DNA from: Methanobacteriota archaeon
GTDB lineage: Archaea; Thermoplasmatota; Poseidoniia; Poseidoniales; Thalassarchaeaceae
Direction of reading: 5' to 3'
Length of the DNA: 13,507 bases
Assembly (NCBI GenBank): GCA_002714745.1
Contig: PAYF01000027.1
Span: 29,349-42,855, forward strand
Below are positions 1-6,231 of the stretch, piece after piece (within the stretch, counting starts at the first letter, position 1; every line of letters begins with the position of its first letter). The position numbers and the translations under genes were made by a program. The notes under the pieces are model-generated. The model was not told the DNA's origin and made no database searches. It saw nothing but the letters and a program-made list of their open reading frames with translations.

Positions 1-1735
1 TGAGGTCAAGGCCTCTGACGAATCCATCAACCTCGTCGAGCTCGATGGCATGGACGCTTGAGTTACTTGAAACTCTAAGGTCATCGATTATCACTGTTCC
101 ATGGTGGTCCATTCCTGTGTTATCGATATCGAGAGCAGGTCCGTTTACCGGGTCTCTAATCTCAGTAGCCAGAAGTTGCAGATCGATGCTGTCGCGGACA
201 ACTATGCCGTACTGGTCCTGAATTGATGTGCACTCGAAGCAGGTGACGTTCTTGCCTCCGCTCATCACGTCATTCGACTCGTCGAAGTAGATTCCAGCGC
301 CGAGTTCGGGCAAAGTGGCTCCAAGTCCGTTCTGATAGGTAGAGACGTACGCTAGTTCGACATTGCTAGAATCTCTGACTGACACTCCGTGCCCAGCGTT
401 GCCGATGCTCAAAACACCCGAGAGTTCTGGGTGGAACTCACGAATGTCAACACCTGTTGCACCATTGTCAGAAACCACCCAGTCGGCTCCCTGAGCTCCG
501 CCCTTCCACAAAAGAACTCCTGGGCCAGTAGAGTTGCTGACCACGAGGTCGTTAATCGTAGGAGCCCAATTTGCACTGCGCATGAACATGCCTGCTCTAT
601 CATTCAGAGGTGCTGTCGGACTCGCTCTTCCATTGCGGTGAAGTTCGATGCCATTGAGGATGGTAGAGGGTCCAATCATGTAGGCCTTGAAGCCGACTGC
701 GGCATTGTCCTCGATGAGCGCATTGGTGACTCTTACTCCGCTCGTGTTGATTTCAAAAGCCGCGTACCCAAGGCCGGGAGTCTTTGCTCCGGGGCCTCCA
801 GTGCCTCTCAACTCTAGATCTGTGAAGATAGCATTGTGAGGTACATTGGAGAACTGGCTGTGATTGTACTGCTCTACCATCACTCCACGGTATTGGCTGT
901 CCTCGACTGTGAGGCCTACGAAATTGGGTCGTGTCGTCCAACCCGATGTGATGTGGCGGACATAGATGCCGTTGTCGCAACGAGTCACAGTCGAATCAGA
1001 AATCAGAGGAATGGAATCCTCGACCCAGATTCCAGCAGCGATGGCAAGCGTGGATCCGGTAATGTTGGAGATTTCCAGATTCGAAATCAGGCCTCCAGAG
1101 TTACCCCAATAGTTCACTCCCCTAGTAATCAAGCCGTCCGCGGTGACTCCGTCCACTATGGGGGCAGAGTAAGCCCCGACAGAGAGGCCTATTCCGTATC
1201 TCCAAGAGGTTGAGATTCCATGCAAATCCTGACCTCCTCCATCAATCACTAGGTCTTTGATTCGCGGTGAAGCCCCATCAAACAAATCGACAGCAACCCT
1301 GTCAGCATTGATGACCTTGAGGTCGTTTAGAGTTGGGTCGCTGTCGTAAATGGTCACTCCCCACTCGGCGTCGGTAATGGTAAGATTCTCTATCTTTGAG
1401 CCTAGGCCGCTGCTGCTGGAGTTAAACACGATACCATCGTGATTCCCTATGATGGATTCCAATAGAACAGGGTCCGCCGAGGTCCCTTGGACGGTTATTC
1501 TACCAGCTACTAGAATCCTCTCGTCATCTCCCAGTTGGATGGTTGTGCCGGACTGGACTACCAGGACTTCGCCGCTCTCCACTGTGTATCCGTTCTGCAG
1601 ATTCACTGTACCCGACCAGACGGTAGTGGAGCGGGCTCCTAGGCTCGCTGATCCAACGGCCAGAGGTGCATAGGAAGCAAGCAAGAGGGCGACTATGGCG
1701 ATGACGGCCATACGGCCGTCCTGTCGTCCATGCAT
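1..1735 (-). CDS. Secreted right-handed parallel beta-helix (PbH1-type) protein, 3' end beyond window
   Basis: The minus-strand frame is open from 1735 to the left edge, giving 578 codons without a stop, so the C-terminus is missing. The N-terminus has an Arg-containing n-region, a hydrophobic stretch (residues 9-28) and a likely cleavage site after the GSA at residues 28-30. The mature part is built of irregular repeats of about 22-30 residues rich in G, N, D, S and beta-branched residues, with recurring phrases such as GIYV, ISNLEISN, GIVVRDS and LRVSSN. This is the pattern of pectate-lyase-like/NosD beta-helix repeats. A CFEC pair occurs about 55-60 codons before the window edge. Such proteins are often exported adhesins or polysaccharide-acting enzymes; no catalytic residues are identifiable, so substrate and activity are unknown. 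ATG 1735 is chosen because an in-frame TAA lies shortly upstream and a TATA-like element sits 27 bases before it. ATG 1711 would leave a shorter n-region. The gene is divergent from the RAM pair. Confidence 0.85.
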   Translation of the reverse strand, partial: MHGRQDGRMAVIAIVALLLASYAPLAVGSASLGARSTTVWSGTVNLQNGYTVESGEVLVVQSGTTIQLGDDERILVAGRITVQGTSADPVLLESIIGNHDGIVFNSSSSGLGSKIENLTITDAEWGVTIYDSDPTLNDLKVINADRVAVDLFDGASPRIKDLVIDGGGQDLHGISTSWRYGIGLSVGAYSAPIVDGVTADGLITRGVNYWGNSGGLISNLEISNITGSTLAIAAGIWVEDSIPLISDSTVTRCDNGIYVRHITSGWTTRPNFVGLTVEDSQYRGVMVEQYNHSQFSNVPHNAIFTDLELRGTGGPGAKTPGLGYAAFEINTSGVRVTNALIEDNAAVGFKAYMIGPSTILNGIELHRNGRASPTAPLNDRAGMFMRSANWAPTINDLVVSNSTGPGVLLWKGGAQGADWVVSDNGATGVDIREFHPELSGVLSIGNAGHGVSVRDSSNVELAYVSTYQNGLGATLPELGAGIYFDESNDVMSGGKNVTCFECTSIQDQYGIVVRDSIDLQLLATEIRDPVNGPALDIDNTGMDHHGTVIIDDLRVSSNSSVHAIELDEVDGFVRGLDL

Positions 1736-1758
1736 GCCTTCGGGCTCGCTCTCTAACT

Positions 1759-1765
1759 GTTATCC
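1759..1765 (-). promoter_or_regulatory. Candidate TATA-like box (GGATAAC) for the beta-helix gene
   Basis: On the minus strand GGATAAC is centred 27 bases upstream of ATG 1735, the spacing expected of an archaeal TATA box for a leaderless transcript. A purine-rich GCAAG just upstream could be the BRE. This is position and composition only; the match to a TATA consensus is partial. Confidence 0.3.
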
Positions 1766-1809
1766 CTTGCGGGCCGATGAGCGGTGGAGGATTATCGTAC
1801 AGCAGAGGT

Positions 1810-1817
1810 CATAAACA
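1810..1817 (+). promoter_or_regulatory. Candidate TATA-like box (CATAAACA) for the RAM gene pair
   Basis: This AT-rich octamer lies in the 111-base gap between the beta-helix gene and the first RAM gene, about 34 bases before ATG 1847. It would predict a very short leader. The rest of 1736-1846 shows no other recognisable element. Weak evidence. Confidence 0.22.
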
Positions 1818-1846
1818 CCAACCGAGCGGGTCGCTCCGGAGATTCA

Positions 1847-2080
1847 ATGAGCACAGCATTCGTACTCATCAGAGCAGAGCCTGGCTGCGAGCGCGAAGTC
1901 TATCTCTCGCTATTGGACATCGATAGCATTTCGGAGACTCACGTTGCTTACGGAGAGTATGACATCATCGCTAGAATCGACTTCGATGATGAGCAAGAGA
2001 TGGCAAAGACGCTCATCGGCCAGATGAGGTCCTTGCCTGGGATAATCAAGACTGAGACTCTGATTGCAGTGGAGGTCTGA
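1847..2080 (+). CDS. Stand-alone Lrp/AsnC ligand-binding (RAM) domain protein, copy 1
   Basis: This 77-residue protein consists only of the alpha-beta RAM domain found at the C-terminus of Lrp/AsnC regulators; no helix-turn-helix precedes it. Visible signatures are the first strand AFVLIRAEPG, the central YGEYDIIARI and the C-terminal PGIIKTETLI. The RAM fold normally forms dimers, octamers or decamers that bind amino acids or other small effectors at subunit interfaces. Stand-alone versions are common in archaea and may act as effector-binding partners of full-length Lrp proteins; the ligand here is unknown. The frame could extend to ATG 1784, but ATG 1847 is preferred. It gives exactly the length of the adjacent paralogue, begins at the conserved first strand and has GGAG (1838-1841) five bases upstream. 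It is followed after 2 bases by the second copy. Confidence 0.88.
   Translation: MSTAFVLIRAEPGCEREVYLSLLDIDSISETHVAYGEYDIIARIDFDDEQEMAKTLIGQMRSLPGIIKTETLIAVEV
2071..2076 (+). promoter_or_regulatory. Shine-Dalgarno GGAGGT for RAM copy 2
   Basis: GGAGGT lies six bases before ATG 2083, inside the last codons of RAM copy 1. It is the clearest ribosome-binding site in the window. It supports the 2083 start and coupled translation of the pair. Confidence 0.6.
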
Positions 2081-2082
2081 AA

Positions 2083-2316
2083 ATGGCTGTCGGATTCGTT
2101 CTAATTACTACAGAAACCGGTTGCGAAGTGACTGTCAGAGAAGCTGTCAGTGCAATTGAGGGAGTCGTCGGACAGTGGATCGTATTCGGCCCACATGACC
2201 TATTTGTTAAGGTCGAAGCAGACGATGAGACTGAGTTGACTCGCTGCATCGTGAAGGGAATCAGAGAGGTTCCCGGTATCATCGAGACCAGAACACTCAT
2301 CGGGGCCGAGATCTAG
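2083..2316 (+). CDS. Stand-alone Lrp/AsnC ligand-binding (RAM) domain protein, copy 2
   Basis: A second 77-residue RAM-domain protein that aligns with its upstream neighbour end to end without gaps, with 27 of 77 positions identical by hand alignment. Shared positions include FVLI (5-8), GCE (13-15), G36, D39, DDE (47-49), PGII (64-67) and TLI (71-73). The region facing the presumed effector site (residues 27-46) is much less alike, with Trp32 and FGPHD here against HVAYGEYD in copy 1, so the two may bind different ligands or form a hetero-oligomer. There is no DNA-binding domain. It starts 2 bases after the stop of copy 1 with a strong Shine-Dalgarno sequence, so the two are co-translated. 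Its TAG stop shares a CTAG palindrome with the stop of the convergent STAND gene. Confidence 0.88.
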   Translation: MAVGFVLITTETGCEVTVREAVSAIEGVVGQWIVFGPHDLFVKVEADDETELTRCIVKGIREVPGIIETRTLIGAEI

Positions 2317-2321
2317 ATCTC
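2308..2321. repeat. 14-bp perfect palindrome over the two convergent stop codons
   Basis: GAGATCTAGATCTC equals its own reverse complement. Its centre CTAG provides the TAG stop of RAM copy 2 on the plus strand and the TAG stop of the STAND gene on the minus strand. Either transcript could form a five-base-pair stem with a CUAG loop. It is too weak, and lacks a T tract, to be called a terminator. Confidence 0.6.
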
Positions 2322-4502
2322 TCTCGCAATCTTCGAAATCAGTTGATTGGCTGCCGAACTGCACTCGGCCATCCTGAATCTACTCACAGCCTCATTCCAA
2401 TGTGACAGACGGTTGCTGGGCTCCAATACTCCTCTCCAGTACCATCTCTGAGCACAAAGCCTGCGCTGCATGGGTAGGTCATCACGCAGTCTAAACTCGA
2501 TGATGGATGAATGGGCCTCTACCAGCCAGTCGGGATATTTATCCATGGACTCAAGTGTGACATGAATAAGCCTGATTCTGTAAATTCCCTCACATGATTC
2601 TATGGCCTTGCGAGCAGCATTGATTGCCTCGGGAGATGTGCTTCCCTCGGTCAGAGATGAGAGGCTTGACCTGAGGTCCAGCAGTGCAATGGCGTTGTCG
2701 TCTTCACCGATGCTGGATTCGATCAGAGTTCGGGCCCTAGCAGCTTCTGCTAAGTCGCCTGAATCCAAAGCAATACTATGCCTGACTAGTTCAATTGAAA
2801 GATTGCCGGCTGCTCTTTGAGATTCAGGAAGTCCAGAGAGGTCGATGGAATCTGCTAGGAGGATGAGTTCAGAAGATAGTGATTCGGGAACTCTGCCGGG
2901 CAGACGGTCATCGTGGAGTCTGACAAGTGTCGATATGGTTGCCTTTGCACGCTCGTCTGGTGCCATCTCGGACATAGCACTGGATTCGAGTTCCAATGCG
3001 GTTTCTGTGTCGCCCCTCATACGAGCTACTCTCGCAGAACGCATCTTACTCGAAGCTCCTGGACGCAACTCTGAGATGTGATTCTCAGCGATCGAAACCT
3101 CACCCCTGTCTAAAGCCAGATCTGCGGCTGCCTCCCTCACTGGCTCGGAATCACTGATTTCGACCGCCTGCTCCAGTACTACAGCGGCGGCCGCGCTATC
3201 CTGATTAGCGATGTCACCAATGTTCTCACTCATCCAATCGGCGTCCATCTCTCCTGCGTTAATCATGTGATGGCCCTGGATTCTGCGAGCCCTTGCTCCA
3301 TCTCTAGTTGCCCACAGGCCCGCGGCCTTGGAGTGCATCGACTTGACTTCATCTGGTGGCCATGAACCTCGCCTGACATTGCGGATTAGATGGTGTGGCT
3401 CAGTTATTGTCCCCATCCACCTCAGGATTGCAGCCTCATCTAGTTCCAGAGTGCCTGACTCGTCGAACAACTCCTCGATTTCTAGTGGAGTAGGCGAGAG
3501 GCAGAGCTCATCGAGGGTAGACATGCCGCCCTCGCTCAACCGACGCATCACAGTTGACTCTACGAATTCCTGCACTGCCTCAACCCTCTCAGGTAGTGTC
3601 TCACCGGGAGACCAAAGGTGGAGGGCCAAAGGGTGTCCTGCTAGTTTTTCAGCAACAGTGAGGGCCTCTTTCTCATCCAAATCGCTGGGTAGAATCGAGA
3701 TAGCGTGCTGGGACTCCAGTCCGTCTAATATTATCTCTGACAGTCCTTCAGGCACTCCAAATGGACTAGGTGATCTCACCACCACGAGGATAGTTGAATC
3801 TCTGGAAATAACGTGTTCAATCAGTTGGGCAACGCCCACAGAGTGGCGCGAATGCAACTCTTGGGCCTCGTCAATCACCAACAGAGTTCTCTGGCTAGCA
3901 GCAGAGGCAGCGATTGATGAAGTGTCTGACAGAGATTCACCCAGCCACATCTCACCTATTGCTGAAGCGTCCGTGTCGATTGAGCAAGAGGCCCAGCGAA
4001 CTGTCCAACCACTGTTGATGATGTGTTCAGTCACTTCTCTAGCCAGACTGGACTTACCAACACCGGGGAGTCCACTGAGTAGTACGCTTGTCCCTCCAGT
4101 CAGCATTGCCGCAAGATCTTCTGATGCCTCATCTCTGCCGTGCAGGACTGATTTGTCTGGTAGCGGTCCGTGGCTCCTGCCTCTTCTGGTGGCAGACTTC
4201 GGAACGTTATCCGAAAGCGCCTGCCTCCCCGTTTCAGTGATGTGGACGACCGTACGACGACGAGATCCTCCTCCGATGACGTGTGCTGTGCGGGTGGTAA
4301 TCAGGCCCTCTTCCTCCATGGATGAAAGAGGGATATGTAGGGCTGATCTGACCACTCCTAGGGATTCGGCGAGTCCAGGAAGAGAGAGTTCCCGAGGTAC
4401 GTCCCAAGCCTCTTGCATCTCATCTCCGAACTGGGCAAGCCGAGCGAGGATGCGGCGCTGAGCCTCTGGAATCACGATATGTGAGCAAAGGCACGGGTTC
4501 AT
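2313..4502 (-). CDS. Winged-helix STAND NTPase with helical-repeat C-terminus (putative signal-responsive regulator)
   Basis: A 729-residue protein. Residues about 12-95 look like a MarR-type winged helix, with recognition-helix region LGVVRSALHIPLSSMEEEGL and a Gly/Arg-rich wing GGGSRRRTVVHITETGR. A basic linker leads to LHGRDE (120-125), the motif that precedes the P-loop in many STAND ATPases. Walker A is GLPGVGKSS (144-152) and Walker B LLVIDEAQEL (207-216); a strand ending in Arg (TILVVVRS, 237-244) and GHPLAL (289-294), resembling the GxPLAL motif, follow. From about 420 to the end the protein is Ala/Leu/Ser-rich helical, consistent with degenerate TPR-like repeats that would sense a ligand or partner. 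By family logic it is an ATP-dependent switch that may bind DNA; target and signal are unknown. ATG 4502 gives a full winged helix; GTG 4475 is an alternative start. It overlaps RAM copy 2 by four bases at the stops. Confidence 0.85.
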   Translation of the reverse strand: MNPCLCSHIVIPEAQRRILARLAQFGDEMQEAWDVPRELSLPGLAESLGVVRSALHIPLSSMEEEGLITTRTAHVIGGGSRRRTVVHITETGRQALSDNVPKSATRRGRSHGPLPDKSVLHGRDEASEDLAAMLTGGTSVLLSGLPGVGKSSLAREVTEHIINSGWTVRWASCSIDTDASAIGEMWLGESLSDTSSIAASAASQRTLLVIDEAQELHSRHSVGVAQLIEHVISRDSTILVVVRSPSPFGVPEGLSEIILDGLESQHAISILPSDLDEKEALTVAEKLAGHPLALHLWSPGETLPERVEAVQEFVESTVMRRLSEGGMSTLDELCLSPTPLEIEELFDESGTLELDEAAILRWMGTITEPHHLIRNVRRGSWPPDEVKSMHSKAAGLWATRDGARARRIQGHHMINAGEMDADWMSENIGDIANQDSAAAAVVLEQAVEISDSEPVREAAADLALDRGEVSIAENHISELRPGASSKMRSARVARMRGDTETALELESSAMSEMAPDERAKATISTLVRLHDDRLPGRVPESLSSELILLADSIDLSGLPESQRAAGNLSIELVRHSIALDSGDLAEAARARTLIESSIGEDDNAIALLDLRSSLSSLTEGSTSPEAINAARKAIESCEGIYRIRLIHVTLESMDKYPDWLVEAHSSIIEFRLRDDLPMQRRLCAQRWYWRGVLEPSNRLSHWNEAVSRFRMAECSSAANQLISKIAREI

Positions 4503-4530
4503 GGGCGTTCACCTGCGGCGCATCAACCGA

Positions 4531-6231
4531 ATGGCACTCAAACAGGACAGTCTTGAGATGCCTCATAAGCCCGGAGTCTATCTGTTTCGACGTTCTGATG
4601 ATAGGGTCATGTATGTTGGTAAGGCGACTGATCTGCGCTCGCGAGTCAGGTCCTACTTCGCCGTCAACCCTGACCGCGAAATGATTCCTCTACTGGTCAG
4701 AGATTCCAATCGAATCGACTTCATCGTAACCAAGAATCCCAGTGATGCTCTGATTCTCGAGCGGCAACTCATCAGGGAGCACAAACCTCGTTACAACTCG
4801 ATGCTGAAAGACGACAAATCGTATCCATTCATCGCCTTGAGTTCAGATGATTATCCGAGAATTATCTACACCAGAAACCCCCCTAAGGATGCAAAGCTAT
4901 GGGGGCCCTTTTCGGATGCCAAAGCAGCAAAAGAGGTAATCAAGTTAATCAGACGTTTTTTTGGAATTCGTGATTATCGCGATAATCTTCCCTTCGGTTA
5001 TGTCGAGTCATCAGACACAGATGACTATGCGGAACGTGTCAAGGCTGTAGAGAGTATTCTCGATGGTGATGCTTTATTGTTGATTGAGAATCTTCAACAT
5101 GAAATGGATGAATACAGCAAGAGTCTGCAATATGAAGCGGCATCTAGGAGTCGTGATCTGATTGCAGCAGTGCAGCAGACACTCGCCCAGCAGGTCATTC
5201 ACTCAAGATTTTATCAGGAATGTGATGCGGTAGGATTCGCCAATCAGGGTGATTTGGGGGCCATCGTTCTTCTATCTACAGAGGAGGGCATGATTGTCGG
5301 TCAAACGCAGTATCCTCTGATACATCGCGGAGATATCACGGAATCAGTGTGTCGTGTCCTCTCTGAGCACTATTCCCAACGTAAACCACCGAAGACAATT
5401 CTTGTCCCATCTCCAATTGGTGAATGGATGGAGGAGTGGTTAACTGAACGCAGAGGAGCTAGAGTTGAGGTGAGGAATCCGCAAAGAGGTGAATTGACGA
5501 AATTACGTCGAATGGCAGATGCCAATGCTGAAGCGCAATTGATGCGTAATCAACTCAGGCAGAGTGGTAATTTGGAACAGAGAGCTGCAATCGATGGAGC
5601 GAGATTGCTAGATATGGACAAATTGGACAATATTGTCTGCTTCGATATGGCTCAGTTGCAAGGAGAGGAGCGTGTAGGCGCAAGTATCTGCCTTCGCAAT
5701 GGTCGGCCGGACAAAAAGAAGTATCGAACCTATGTGGTGAAGGATGCCGCCATGGATGATGTTCGAATGATGTCTCACGTCGTTGAAAGATGGCTCAAGC
5801 GACAAGAGAAATGGCCTGACCTTCTGCTCATCGATGGGGGAGTGGTTCACTTGAATGAAATTCACAAACTATTGCTCAATCATGGTTTAATCGACTGCCT
5901 TCCTTTGGCGTCCCTCTCAAAGCGTGAAGAAACCATTCACAGAATGGATAGTGATGATATCGTTCTAGATCGCCATGGGCGTGTCCTCGTCTTCGCGCGA
6001 GACGAGGCCCACCGTTTCGTAAACACATTCCATCGTAAAAGGAGAGGGAAGGGTGCATTGAGCGATCCTCTCGAAGAGATAGAAGGAATCGGGGCCAAGA
6101 AGATTCAGGCCCTACTGAGACACTTTGGAGGTAGGCGCGGAATCGAGCATGCTAGCATCAGAGAACTATGTGAGGTCCCTGGTATAGGAAAGTCGATGGC
6201 TGAGCGAATCAATCAGCATTTTAATGGCTAA
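4531..6231 (+). CDS. uvrC: Excinuclease ABC subunit C (UvrC)
   Basis: UvrC makes the incisions on both sides of a DNA lesion in nucleotide excision repair with UvrA and UvrB. From ATG 4531 it is 566 residues, slightly short for the family. It has an N-terminal GIY-YIG nuclease (GVY at 15-17, YVGK at 28-31, Glu77 in ALILERQLI), a UVR-like UvrB-binding helix pair (about 186-215), an RNase H-like endonuclease domain and two helix-hairpin-helix motifs (EIEGIGAKK and EVPGIGKSM, after 516). The RNase H-type catalytic set appears present: Asp372 in CFDMAQLQGE, Asp435 in LLIDGG and His494 in DEAHRF. The usual four-cysteine segment after the GIY-YIG domain is absent (see findings), and IDGGKGQ reads IDGGVVH. 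The frame extends to ATG 4501, but PHKPGVY homology begins at residue 11, so 4531 is preferred. Its TAA overlaps the convergent stop of the surface-protein gene. Confidence 0.95.
   Translation: MALKQDSLEMPHKPGVYLFRRSDDRVMYVGKATDLRSRVRSYFAVNPDREMIPLLVRDSNRIDFIVTKNPSDALILERQLIREHKPRYNSMLKDDKSYPFIALSSDDYPRIIYTRNPPKDAKLWGPFSDAKAAKEVIKLIRRFFGIRDYRDNLPFGYVESSDTDDYAERVKAVESILDGDALLLIENLQHEMDEYSKSLQYEAASRSRDLIAAVQQTLAQQVIHSRFYQECDAVGFANQGDLGAIVLLSTEEGMIVGQTQYPLIHRGDITESVCRVLSEHYSQRKPPKTILVPSPIGEWMEEWLTERRGARVEVRNPQRGELTKLRRMADANAEAQLMRNQLRQSGNLEQRAAIDGARLLDMDKLDNIVCFDMAQLQGEERVGASICLRNGRPDKKKYRTYVVKDAAMDDVRMMSHVVERWLKRQEKWPDLLLIDGGVVHLNEIHKLLLNHGLIDCLPLASLSKREETIHRMDSDDIVLDRHGRVLVFARDEAHRFVNTFHRKRRGKGALSDPLEEIEGIGAKKIQALLRHFGGRRGIEHASIRELCEVPGIGKSMAERINQHFNG

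Noticed and set aside
389..1213. Plus-strand open frames of 142 and 125 codons
   Set aside because: They are antisense to the beta-helix gene, which has a continuous 578-codon frame with repeat structure and a signal peptide.
1784..1846. 21-codon upstream extension of RAM copy 1
   Set aside because: The paralogue starts at the equivalent of ATG 1847, GGAG precedes that codon, and the extra residues do not resemble a DNA-binding domain.
2308..2321. The palindrome as an intrinsic terminator
   Set aside because: The stem is only five base pairs and no T tract follows on either strand.
3328..4461. A 377-codon open frame on the plus strand
   Set aside because: It is fully antisense to the STAND gene, whose winged-helix and Walker motifs are unmistakable. 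The plus-strand translation is Ser/Arg-rich and shows no motif, as expected of a shadow frame.
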